Assembly: GCF_000524195.1 (NCBI RefSeq)
Contig: NW_020170436.1
Span: forward strand, 284,246 to 348,245
Direction: 5' to 3'
Length of the DNA: 64,000 nucleotides
From: Echinococcus granulosus
Taxonomy: Eukaryota; Platyhelminthes; Cestoda; Cyclophyllidea; Taeniidae
Positions 1-12,900 of this stretch are shown here, piece by piece; position 1 is the first letter of the stretch; the number at the start of each line of letters is the position of its first letter. The position numbers and the translations under genes were made by a program. The notes beneath the pieces are model-generated. The model searched no databases, had not been told where the DNA came from, and saw only the letters and a program-made list of their open reading frames with translations.

Positions 1-45
1 CACCACCACCACCACCACCACCACCACCACCACCACCACCACCAC
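1..45. repeat. (CAC)n microsatellite
   Basis: A perfect trinucleotide tract of fifteen CAC units opens the window. It may continue past the left edge. No coding context is visible around it. Confidence 0.97.
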
Positions 46-3000
46 AGACCAACTGTTTCATTGTTCTAACATCCAACTATTTGGCAAACATTAACGGCGT
101 AAGGCAAGGAGGAACAAAGAACCCAGCTTTTTTTTAAATGATGACTTATGCGGCCATTGAAGAACTTCTGCCCATTTTAGCAACCCCAGTGCATTGTTTA
201 ACGACGGGAGAACGTAAGGCTGGTAGGTGTTAGGTAGCACCTACACTCGGGTGGGAGAATTTGGCCCTAGAAACCTGTAACCCGGTGCACCGAGTGCGCA
301 GCACAAACGGGAGCGTCGATACACCACAGAGCTGATCCCCTGAAAATCCATCTAATTGGGCATCTTTTGGTTAAAAAGTTTTCCCAGTCTGTGAAACATT
401 TTGAATGTGCTCCGAGGCGAATCCCTGCCTTCACACATCACTACCAATGTCACATACCATTGACATGAATGCTATTGTCACTCACGTTGCTTGAATGGGA
501 ACGAGGACAGCCTATTTTCTTCTTCGTTAAGGATTCAAAGCAAAAGAGGAATTTTTTTTGCCCTTTTAAAGAATCAAACTCCCAAAGTTTTAAAGTCCAG
601 AGCCCCCCGTTAATTCTTACATTCTCTTAATAAAAAAGTGTTCAATCTACTGAAGGTAGAATTCAGTAGTATAGTGAAAGAAAACACATTTCTAAAGTCC
701 AACAAAATTTTTGGTTATTTGTGACAACTTCTTGCACCTTTTTGTTGCACACCTGAAAACTCATTCTAGCCTTTCGAAGTTGGTGACATTAATCAGGTCT
801 TTTTGCATCAAACAAGCAATGGTGTCCCTGTGAGTGTTGAGTGACAGGATTAGCCTGGAGCAGGGAAGGGGAAAGGGTGGGAGAAAAGGATATCCTTGTT
901 GAAAAAAGGCACCGTTAAAACATTTGTGGTGGCACCGCTTCTCAAAAAATTAGTTAACGCTCCCATTAAATGCCAAAATACCTATTTTTATGAATCGTCA
1001 TTCTTTTGTTTGAATAGCCTCTCAAGCGCGTGGAGGAGTCGTCGGAGCAAAGGAGGTCAGAAGTATTAGAAGAGCTTAGGCGGTTAGTGGCCATGCTAAA
1101 TTTCGCGAGTACCCTTTGGTGGGATTCAAGCATCTCCTTTTCGATTGAGGAGGTTTTCTGGGGGACTGGGTGCTGTTCCCCCTCTTCTATCTCCATCTTA
1201 AGGAGGGAACTTTCCTTGAAAGGAAGGGAGAAAAAAAATGACAGTCATGGATCTACTGTTCGCATTCGCCTCAACTCCTGATTGGTTCGACCATACCCAA
1301 GTTTGTGGATCACGAAGTGCTTTCGGTTGGATCCACGCACCACACATGGTGTGGAAAGTGATTTGGTCTGGGACATTTCTCCTCCCCACCCATGTGGTCA
1401 TAAGTGCATCACCTTTTAACATCTTTCCTTTTCCGAACCCCGGTTTCCGCTTATTTAGTAACCAAGACGCATTGTTCTAGCGCTTACAAACTTGGGGAGG
1501 GCGACGCAACAGTTCTAGGAGTGGAGGAGGGTGGGTTAGGGGCAATAAAATAATCTGGAGGGGCCTACAGCCTGGCGCACCAATCCTCATTCCAACAGAC
1601 CTGACACATGACCAACTAGCCAAAGGTGCTGGATAACGTCAATGGTCCATCGAAGGGGGAGGTGAGGAAGAGGAGAAGAGGGTAGGGGAAGGAATTAGGT
1701 ATTAGTGTCATTTCAGATGAGGTTCTCTAAGCCCCGAAGCCACTGCCAATGTAAGGCCACTGACAGTAGTGTTATTGTCATATGCCTGCAGAGAAGACCA
1801 AATAGATATGTGGAAATAATTAATGAAAAATAATTCTTAATTTCTCTTTTTCCCTTTTTCCTTCCATTCACTTCTTTCTTAATCAGAAGGGAAAAGGGAA
1901 GCGGATCAAAGGGACCAAGCAGCCCATAAAATTGTTGATATTGCAGGCTAGCATCATGCCTCATCTTGGTCTTGAGCTCCACTTAATTGTTACATCAACA
2001 GTGGGGTTCCCATGGCGCGACAACTCGCCCTCTCCACCAACTGTTGATTGCGATTCGGGGCTTAAAGGACGACTTCTGTGACGCAAAGGCACGGCTTGGG
2101 GGATGAGTAGGGAGCACTTAAGTGGGCAGCCAACTTCCCGCCTCCACCACGCGGCGGTGACGACGGCGAGGAAGCGGGCAACCTCGTCGTGCCAGGCGGT
2201 TATAACGACGAGGTGGGAGAAAAACAAGCCTCTGGCAGTAATTAGGGAATAGTCCTGCAAAAGGCGAATTATCAAAGTGACCTTTAACATTCGTTAAATT
2301 TTCACCTTAAAAGTGCACACAGGAGGTATTTGGGACTTTTTTTCTCCCTTTTCTTTTTGCCCCACGTAATGCGCCTATTGGTCGAAGAGACGAGGATTGA
2401 AGGAATTCCTTTTGAAGGGCTTTTGCCATGCTGGTGAAGTTGAGGGGGGACGGATTGAGGGCTCGACACTGCGGGAAATGACCCACTGCTCTCCTCACGT
2501 GGGGGGTGGGAGAGACGAATAGGTGGTTAAGTCGTCGACAGTAAAAAGGCTTCTCTATGTCGACCTACTGTTTCTCATTGGCTAAAGAAGTCGGGTTTGT
2601 TTTTTTTTAAGATGGCCTGCATGTCACATGTGGAGGGGACCGATGTCCGTACAGAGTAGGGAAGAGGGTGGGGGAGGGATAGCCTCAACCTGCCTTTATG
2701 GCACCTTTGTGATGTCATTGCAAAGCTGACCCATGTTTTAATACGCTTTGAGGCCAGTTTTTCTCACCAGCGCATCGCACCTGCATTGTTTCTCTCAGAC
2801 ACCTTGTTATAGAGGCTGGGGGCTTTCTTCACGCTCCCATCCTCCCTTCCCTGAGTAGTTAGGGTCGCCCCTCCCTGACACCAACTTTAAGCCTCAGAGC
2901 AAGCTTTTCCCCTTCACCAGTGACTGCCAACATCACATCGGTACAACCTGGCAACAACTACTGCAGGGAAGGCTTTCTCCCCTTTTTTATCGACTCCACC

Positions 3001-3576
3001 AAGCTTCGATACAATTTCTTCTTGTAAATCAACAAAACTGATTATTTTTTAAAAAATTTTTAAAAGAAATAGTTAAAATTTAATGGAGATTCAAAGAACG
3101 TCCGTTGTTAACCTCCAGAGGAATCCAAGTCAATTTTTCTAGCTCCCTTTCCCATAAATGTCAGCAAACGGGTTATTTGTAGCTCATCACTGTTAATGAC
3201 GTCCTACTTTTTAGGCAGAAGTGTAAAGAAGTTTCCCACAAAGAAAATGACTTCCATCACTGCTACCTTGGCAATCTCTTACCCCCTTCAACCCCCACGA
3301 CTCTGCACTGAATTTGGGGGGGGGGGGGAGGGTAGATCCCACCTCAAATCGGATGTTCCCTTCTGTCCCCCAGTGACATTTACATTAACCTGTCCCCCCC
3401 CTCCTCCAAAACGAGGTCATTTTCTAATAAGAAGGCGCCCCAACCACCCGTTTACTAAACGATTTTTCGCAGTCCGTTACCATGACCTGGCAACGCATAT
3501 GTGTTCGTGATGTTGCGCGGGGTCAGACAATCGGAGGTAACGGCTGGAATGCGTTGAATCTCTCTCTTTCCATTGT
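46..3576. other. Non-coding DNA upstream of the BK gene
   Basis: No exon with protein similarity was recognised here on either strand. The stretch is A/T-rich with homopolymer runs, including a run of G near 3315-3328. It may hold 5' untranslated exons and the promoter of the BK gene, but nothing in the sequence identifies them. Confidence 0.6.
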
Positions 3577-3578
3577 AG
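3577..3578 (+). promoter_or_regulatory. Splice acceptor just upstream of the BK start codon
   Basis: A pyrimidine-rich tract (3561-3575) runs into AG at 3577-3578, 15 nt before the ATG at 3594. It could be the end of a 5' UTR intron or a spliced-leader trans-splice site, which flatworms use. The 15 nt between acceptor and ATG contain no in-frame stop, so an upstream exon could also extend the protein N-terminus. Confidence 0.6.
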
Positions 3579-3593
3579 AAACAAGTCACCACA

Positions 3594-3951
3594 ATGAATG
3601 GCAGCTTGACCACTGCAGACTATCGAGCTTTGGCCCGCACCTGTATGGGTGAGCACTACTGGCCCTACTACGTGGCCTCCATAGTGGCTACCTTCTTTGG
3701 CGGTCTGTTGTGGATCCTGGCGTATCGGGTGCTTGTGCGCAGTATCGCCTGGTTCTCAAAGCGTCGACGCATTGCTCGGTTCGCCCACTGTGGTTGGCAT
3801 GCCGGCGCCAAAGGCGGCAGTGGTGTTGGATCGAGCATCTTCCTCGACGTGCCAGCGAACACCTCGCAACTCTCGGGGCTAGACCAATGGGATCGACGGA
3901 GCAACCGGTGCAGTAACCGGGATCGCACGATCACAGTTCGATTTATGCAGG
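3594..3951 (+). CDS. KCNMA1: BK coding exon 1: N-terminus and S0
   Basis: Encodes residues 1-119 plus the first base of codon 120. It holds the extracellular N-terminus, the S0 membrane segment with the ATFFGGLLW signature, and the long cytosolic S0-S1 linker. The donor is GTGAGT at 3952. A phase 1 exit matches the next exon. Confidence 0.93.
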
Positions 3952-6900
3952 GTGAGTGTGTGTTCCTACAGGAAAATTTGCTTCTTTTGGAGTCGCACGG
4001 CATGTCATTCACGTACTGAAGATGTAGGTTGGGAACTAACACATTTAAATGCCTCGTAATTGAAAGGTTCCGCGTACCTTGGCAAATCTAGTGCCCGCAA
4101 ACTTTACGCCTTCCTTGACAAGCGACTTTGTCCGTCCACCATTGGTCACGTACTGCGGCACGAAGTACGACATCATTACACAAGCCCATTTTATGCCTGC
4201 GAAATCGGAAGTTCCAGTTATGCTTAAACGCTTCTAGTAGTGCCACAGATTGAAAGACGTGATTTAATGCCCAGACTGTGTTTTCACGAGCGAGTAGTCC
4301 AAAATGTGGCGAGGCTGCCGTTTTTGCGGTGCTTTTGAGCTGCTCTCTGGAAAGGTGGTCTCGCAGCTGGTCCAATACAAATGCTTGTTACCTAAAAAGG
4401 TGAATTTTAAACAAGCTAGATAAACAACCAAACTTTTTTTAAATGGTAAAGACAGTCAATTAAGTTTGACGTGTAGAATATTGTCAAATAACTTCTCAAC
4501 TGTCAAGCCAAAGCACAGCTCGTAAAGGAAATTTAAGCGGTTTGGCATTGAAAGGAGTTCAGTAAAACAAGAAGAACGGTAAGCAATTACTTAGGTCCAC
4601 GGAGTGGATGCTGCGGATCGGTCACCGACAAAAAAACTAAACAAGCCCGCGTCGGGAATGAGAGATCGACTGGAGGGATTTCAAGGAGGGGAAAATTGCA
4701 TTCCCTTTTTCCTTTCCGCTTCCCTCCTTTCTCGCTGATACAGTTTTTACATACCAGTTTCCATGCTTACCTGACAGCTGGAGGGTGCCAGCACTACAAA
4801 GACCTGGTGGCTTGGCTGCACCATTCCGCAAAGGCACTTCTACGGAAGGATTGCGGGATTGACACAAGCGGTGGTTACTTAATCAGCATGGAGGGGGACG
4901 TGAAAAAGTGTCCACATAGCCTTTGATAGACCAGCTGTAAACAGGTCGTGCTAAATCCTACCAAAGCCAACTAAGGTAGCATCAGATTTTGAGACAACTG
5001 AGGTTTGATGGCGCCTTCGCCGTGACGTCAGGAGAAGTGGCAGAGGCGACGACATGACTAGTCGTCACCTTTGTAGGCGGTTCCAACCATTTGTTCTCTC
5101 CAAGAGGGCCTGGATACCGCAGCAGCGACGCCCTTACAACGAGGATGAATGGACTTGACAACAGCGTGTTTTACATGTCACTTTCTTCTCTCGAATGCGC
5201 ATCGCCCCGCTCTTTCATACTCAGTTATTTGGGGGCTTGCGTCAGGAAGGTGGTAAAGGAGGTGGGTCATTCAATTTTTATTAAATAATAAAAAGGATTT
5301 AATAATCATTGTTCCATGCTACAGAAGTAGATAGCTTAAAATTTGAGCAATCCAATGAATTTTGCAGTGTTTGAGCGAATTTGTTTAAATTAACCGCCTT
5401 CTGGGTGAGGTGGCTTAATTGAGAAGTGAGCAAATTGCCCTCAACTTTGCTGTGGTAAAAAGAGGACAGTGAAAATCAGTTATTTTTTTGCGAAAAAAGT
5501 AAAAAATTTCAATTATGGTGCCTATTAATTTTGAATTCTGATTTGGAGTAGTAAAAGAGTGATATTTTTAACCGAGAAGCCCTGTTATCGCCACTGCCTT
5601 GGAGTTACGCCAGGAGCGAGGTGGTCCGACTCACCCACTTTTTTGACAGTGCCAGGTTCCTCTATGAAGAGGTGATGGCGCTGTCAGTCTGGATAGACCA
5701 TCGCAGGAGTGGTTAGGCAGGACCAGGTAAAATTGTGCCAAATAGACGCCATGCCATCAAGAGGGTGAATATGCACTCACAAAGGGTGAAATGTTCACAC
5801 AACTTATCGAACAGTCCAAGTAACTAAGCAACATTTATGCCCCCATCTCAGGGTTTCATCACCCGACCACCTGTCCCCTTCCCACGTGATCGTCTAATGC
5901 TGAGACTGTCTGCTCCTCCCTCTCTCCCCCCGCCTCGCGTTGTAACCACGGCGAGGGACATTTAAGCCGTAACCGTGGGCTGGCCTCCAGGTTGTGCATT
6001 ATTTATGGGTGGGCAATTGTGTCTGCATTCCACCCGCCTACATGCTCCCGCACGTGCCTACACTCGAAGGGGATAATAACTTTCTGGTTATGAGGTGGTA
6101 CCACAGAAGTTAGTGGATCGTTTAGGGGTGACTAATGCTATGTTCTTTTGTCTGACGAACGTTGGAATGCAAAAAACCACTTCCTATCACTGGTTAGTCA
6201 CTCAGAGAACGATTCAAAGTGCACAATGCTTCTTTGACGCATATCATCATCTGTTGGGCAATGGTATGTGAGGTCATTTGCTAAGCCTCCACGGCTCTCC
6301 CTCTCAAAGTGGCATGGCTCTGTTGCCACGTAATTGTTTAGCATCAGGAGTAGAGGGATCTTCTAAACATGCCACTTCCATGTTCCTGGGGTGTGCCCTG
6401 TTGCTGCACATTCTGCAGACTCTAGGAGAAACTTCTGCATTGTTGGAACGGAGGTCCGAAGAACTGCGGTTTAACTTGAAGTCAAAAATCATACTTTCCA
6501 AAACCCTCTCCCAGCGAAAATCCTCCTCTCATGAGAAAGTTTACTCTGAGGTAAGAAAACCAAACCTTTGCAATGACTTTGAAATATTAAAAAGGCGAGC
6601 AGCTGCCACCACAACTTTTCAACTTTTGGGATAATAAACACGGACTTACAGTGGAACGTTATTTTGTCAATGGACTACTTAGAATGTTTGGATGATAAGT
6701 GGGGCTTTCTCCATAAAAGTAATTTACGAAGCTCGTTCAAGCCAAACAAGGACTCCCAACTTTGGGGAAGAAAAGGAGAGAATAAAATTTAAAGGGTAGA
6801 AGCTTCACCTCCTTACCTGACACCGAAGGATCGAGCAGCACGGTTGAACCACCTCAGAGCATTCTACCTCCGATGACGCCTTCGTGTTTAATTGTGAACA

Positions 6901-9900
6901 TTTGGAGACCTTCATGTGGGGTTGCTTCCAGAGAGAGAGAGAGGGGGTATTTATCAGTCACACCTCAAAGAAGAGTGTGCTCCACACGTTGAGGTTTCTT
7001 GAAGTAGCCATCGAGGCTGATTGCAAGCGACATCGTCACGGCAACATCTTATTTTATCGAAGTCCCAATTTGACTTGAACTCACCTCGCATATTAGCTTC
7101 AATATTTTAACGAGCATTTCTTTACCTTCACAGGCTACTCCACTGTTTGTGACTGTCTCCGAGCATCAGCAATCCGTCTTCTGAGCTACCAGTACTTTAC
7201 CGGTCGTACTTTCATTGCTCTCTCTATGTTTCTCTCCCTTGCCTCCTTCGGTATCTACGTCTCGGAGGCGAGCCAATGGCCCAATGAGATTGAGAAGTGT
7301 GGCCATAAGGGTCGAACTCATCGTCTCCTCGACTTCCTCTTCAACCTCTTCTTCCTCCTCCATTTCATTATTCGATGGGCAGCAGCCGACAATAAGCTGG
7401 TGTTTTGGGTCGATCCCTTCTCCCTGCTGGACTACTGTACTGTTCCACCATGCCTCCTGGCGTTTGCGCTACAGAGATCGTGGATGGGACTGCGTTTTAT
7501 GCGCATCTTTCGGCTATTTAATTTGGCCGAGGTGCTGCATAATTTGAATATCATCAAGTCGGCCTCGGCATTGCGTTTCTGCCAGCTCACCTCCTTCTTC
7601 TTCGCGATTTGGTTGGCTGGTGAGCTCCCATTTGTTGTCTTACTCTACCCTCACCGACCGCTTATCAGTCGCCCCTCTTTAAGCCTATAGGGTTTGGGTT
7701 ATTCCTGCAGGATTTGTAGGATTTGCACCGGAAACTTTTTGGAAATCATCAAAACAAAAGCAAGGATTCCAAGTACTTGTAGGCCTGTCTGTTTGTTGAT
7801 GCAGCACCTTGCTGCCGCTGCCGTTGCATTCACCTGAGGAGTAGCTTTAAAGTGACGAGTGTAGGCCGGAACGAACTCCCAGTTTTGATTTGAATACGCC
7901 TTGCACAAGCGTATAGAAAAGATGGGAGACTAGTTGTACTGGCAGAGCTCCGATATCGACGACGCAGAAGCTGTGTCACACATAAATTTAAGGCTCCACT
8001 TCATTGCGTACCATGCAGGTGTATGACCTCTATGATGGCGCCTTGGTTCCCTTCAGCAGCCTTCGGGTGAAGCAAAGCCAACGGAGAGAAGGGTAAATGA
8101 AGGGGTAATTGTAAGGCAGCGTAGAAAAGAAAGAGGCTTTTTTAACTCGGCGATGGCTTAACAGATCTGACTCCAGGAACATGTTCCTGTCTAATCTTCT
8201 GGAAGTTTCTCCTTTTCATGTATACTTCCTGAACATTCCAAAGAGTCGCGCTTCCTCATAGTCCCTCCTGATTGGCTGATCATGGCTAGAAGGTCAAGGT
8301 CAATTGTTCACTATAGGCAGGCATAAGTGGGACGACTCAGACTTTGGCAGTCGCCACGTGCCATCCGCCGGCTCGTACACACTCATCGGTCGATAAAACC
8401 ATCCGATCTGAGAACTGACCAGGCGTTGGGAACTAAAAGGTCTCCCGACTGCACACGCATCGAAGAGGCTCCAGTCCAATGCCAGGCCGCCACTTAGTCG
8501 ATAACACCTGACCACCTACAAGACTCCATCTGTCGTAAAAAGTTTTGGATTTTGACTCGTCGACTGACGAGTCATAATTGAGTTATAACCCATCAGTCTT
8601 AAAATCTTCCAAATGACAGAGAAGTAAAAAACTTCACGGTAAAGGTTAACCTCCAGAAGATTTATGGCGTAATTCTATCGTCCACTTGGACCCAGGGAGA
8701 GTGCTGCAGAACTGCGGAGATTATCGCGACAGGCCAATGCATGACGGAAATGTCTACAAAAGAGATAAAGGGGGGAGGAGGCCTCCCAGATCGGCTCAAA
8801 TGGCAAGACGGCAAAGCGGACAAAACAAATTCGCAAGCGCTCCTTTCGCCCCGTTTTTTACCCTCTCCAAATGTAGGAGGCGGAAGACATTGACGAATGG
8901 TTGCTTTAGTTGGGCCCAGGCGTGGCGCCTTTTCGAGAATTTGATTTTGACAAAAAATATGAGCGCGATAGTTTTGGCAAGTAAAATGTGGAAATTAGTT
9001 AGCAGACCTTTTATAAGCCACCTTGAATCAAGAACTTGAGTGTTGAACTTCGATGCATTGGGAGGGGATGTTAAAGTGAGACGAGATAGCGGTTTCTGAG
9101 GCTGAGTAGCCTGGATTTCGTCGATCTCCAAGCCAGGGTAATCAGTAGCCAAAGATCACGATACAGCTGCCTTTATCTACTGAGAGGTGCGAGCAGGCGA
9201 GGCGGTACTGCGTGATATCTGAAGCGGTAGTGAAGAGCAATGAGGACAAAATGTGTTCAAAGTTGCTTGTTTATAGCATTCTATTGACCTTGACCTCGTA
9301 GCAACTACTGGATGAGATCATGACACTCTGGAATGTTTAGGAATTAGCCATGAGGGTGGAAAGCTCCAAAATCCCTAGACAGGAACATTTTCTGAAGCTG
9401 TTGACATCCTCAGTATTCCCACCCCTTCCAACGATTCCACTCTGCACCTTCGCAAGACGGTCCAGGCTGGATTTTTTTCCTCCATAGTCTTCTGTGAAGC
9501 AAAGTTCACTTGTGGCTGCGGTGTCTGGAAGATGTCCAGCCATATATCCATCAGTAGAATACCATGGTTAACTTCTAGTTCCATGGTGTGTCGCGAAACG
9601 GAATCAGTCGAAATGCCGTTTTCGATCTTGGCGTCAAGTCTAACCCACAGTCTGAGGAGATTCCACTACCACCCTCGCAGCCAAAATATCTCTGAGGATG
9701 ATCCACCATCGCAACTCAGGTGTCTTGTCTCGCGGATGTGAACATTGGACCAGAACGAAAGAAATTGACTTATTGCCTGGCTAGGATCATTCCATATTCA
9801 GGCAGTTTGTGGTGTAAAATACTTGGGAGGAGGGAAAGGGGATCATTCTTGCTGTCATTTAGGAGCATCTCTATTTAGAAGATCCAAGGTGACAGGGGTT

Positions 9901-12900
9901 TTCAAACTCAGGGAAGGGGATCTCTTCTCCACAATCAAGAATAAAGTGTGTGCATGTGTCTTCGGGGTAGTGAAGTGCAGGGGGACCTCAGGTCTTGCGT
10001 ACTCGACAAATTGTAAATACCTGCAGAATGTTTTGATTTAGGGGGTGAAAAAGTCATTTTAACAGGGAATACGTTATTTGGGAAACAGGGAGGAGGGGGT
10101 GAAAACATCGTCGTTTAGTTGGCGGTGGATGCATTTGGCGCAACCAATGGCCACATCTCGGCAGAAAAATGTGTCGCATAACTGTGGTGTTGGCAGCGAA
10201 CGTGATAGATTGGTGATTTGGCTGTGGAATCATAACAATCATCCACGGCAAATGTCTTACATCTGTGGCCTTTAGGTCTGAAAAAAATACCTAAGGAAAA
10301 GCGGCTTTTTTGTTCAGTCAGAACGACTTTGCTTCCTACTGCCCCTAAAATAATCCCCTCGTCCCTCCGTGTTGTTTTTGAAGATGTAAATTCGGGTAGA
10401 GGAATGCACAGAAGCCTATTTTTACCGTAAAGCACGAAGGTCCGAGAGACGGATGAGTGTCTATGATTCACTGCTTTGGCACCATTTCAATGCGCTGTTG
10501 TCATTAAACACCAGCACCATATGACCTTGAAATTATGACACTTTTTGGGCCTTCACAAAAAGTAGGAGTAACCCTTAGCACCATTTAAATACGGGGGGAA
10601 AGTCTGCAATATTGATTCCCTTTGGTACTCTATAGGAGCTGGGATGATATTCCTGTTGGAAAATACTGGCGATTTCTTCACCTCACCACCCTACGACAAT
10701 TCAGTTCGTCTGACCTACGGCCAGTGCCTCTACTTTGCCATTGTTACCATGTCAACTGTCGGTTACGGTGACATCACGCCCCAAACGGCGTTGGGTCGTA
10801 TCTTCACCAGCTTCTTCATTCTGTGTGCTCTCGCTGCTTTCGCCTCTTGCATCCCTGAGATCGTTGAGATGTTCCTCGCCTCCAGTAAGTATTCCGGTGC
10901 CTACGCCTCCAGACCGGGACGTCGACATGTTGTGGTCTGTGGTGATGTGACCACAGAGTCGGTGAAACACTTCTTAGACGACTTTCTCCACCCGGATAGA
11001 CGTAGGACCGATGTGGAGGTGGTCTTTATGAACCGATCAAAACCGGATCTACGGCTGCAGAGTCTGCTGAGGCGACACTTCTCCCGAGTGAAGTACCTAG
11101 AGGTGGGGTTTTGAGATCCCTTTCTTGCCTAACACAGCAGCGTTTGTTGTTTCTGCGTCAGAGGTGAATAGTGGAGAGCTACTGCAGTACTTAATGGGCA
11201 GATCAGGCTATCCAAGACCAGAGTTTCAAGCATTAAAGTAACTACTGAAGATAAGAGATAAAAAGTCACCGCAGACAGGCTTATCACCGTCAATTTTTTC
11301 CACTTTTGTGTGTCTGAGCATTGCGTAGGACTGGACTGGCTTAAGACGTATGGGACGTCTATCAGTAATTCGTGTGTGGAACGCCTACCACGGTCTGCTA
11401 CATGCATTTCCGCAATTGTCAACTCAACAAGTTGAAGATGCGAGAAGTGGTGGAAAATCAGTAGTATTATTTCTAATCTCTTTTTGCCCCAATTTAGCAC
11501 ACCAACTTATTGCCTCCCTGAGCTTCGTAGCCTTTGCTGTGGAGTCAGTTACAAGTGATAGAGCGGCACATCTCGTAGACCCGCTCAACGCGGTTGATGA
11601 GAACCCTCGAGTAGTTTGAAGTGGTCAGGTCTCGTAAAACCAAAGCTTCTCGAGTACGTTTTACGATCTCTGATCTTCCAGAATGCTCGTTCCTTTAGCT
11701 GGGGTCTCCAGAGGTAGCAAACCCTTGCATTTCGGATAATTACTGATGACAACAATTCTTTTGATCAGTGCAATTGTTTCTGCCCGAAAAAGCAAAAAAA
11801 GCTGGTGCAGCTATTCTCAAACTGAGACTGTCCTACACCGAGTGAGTCGTTTTGACCAGTTGACATGGGCACACGGGTTTGGTAAACCCAAGAAAAGTGT
11901 GTCACAAATACACGACGAGTGTTTTTGTGCCAATAGGTAGGCTCGTCCATTTTTATGCATCCGTAGAAATTACAAGTGATTACAATGGCATCTTCATCAT
12001 TTGGCTAATTTACGTGAATTATTTAGTGCAATGGATATCCTGTCATAAATATTTACCTTCTTCTCTGGCCACCCAGGGATGATTCATCCGGCCAAACAAT
12101 ATCCAATACGGGGTTTTTGATGCCTCCTTGTACCCTACACGATGTTAGGCAGAAGGTGGGAGTAAAAAGAACCTGCCTACCTTTGTAAGCTTTTCTGAAA
12201 TCGTGACAATTACTTTTGTAGGGAGGGGGGTCATTAATCACCTGTGCCCGAGTGGGTCCCACTGTTACTCGACAATCTGTCAGGTCGGGTGTCTTTGTAA
12301 TTTATTAACGCGTGCTGCTACCCTGACATGAAGGTAATGACTAAGCTCTCACTCTAACTGACAAAAGAGGGTAGGTAGAGGAAAGGAGGGGCAAAGGTGT
12401 TCCATCCATTACTGGGTAGGGTGAGCAAAAATGCTTACTTTGGCAACATTGGCACCTCAGGGTGAAGATGGGACTCCCTCTTGTGGAGTCGTTGTCAATG
12501 CGTGCACGGAACGATGACTGCAGTGGTGTGAAGTGCGTGGTGAGCCTCAGACGGCTGAACGGCTGCATTCACAAGCCGCGTCCTGCAAATGCTGTCCATC
12601 CTCTAAATTGTGACAGTACGTACCTAACCGCGCTTGTCACTCTGATCTGAATGATGCTACATTTGTCCTGTTAAACAAAAAAGAAGTCAAAGCGTCCGAG
12701 TTTCTGCTTTTCTGTTAGTCGGTTAGACCTCCATAGAGCTTAAGGGTGTCATACATGGGGATCGTAGATGGCCTCTTGTAATTTCTTCAAATGTTTCCTC
12801 CAACTTTCGTGAATCAATTCCGCAATAGATTCGTAGCGCGCCGCATTCGGGACACCAAAATATAGTTCTTCCTGAAATTGTTTAATCCACAACAGGGGAA

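Noticed and set aside
1..45. CRISPR-like array
   Set aside because: It is a simple trinucleotide repeat without spacers in a eukaryotic genome.
6278..6634. 118-codon open frame inside BK intron 1
   Set aside because: No similarity recognised and no supporting context; length is within chance expectation for a window this size.
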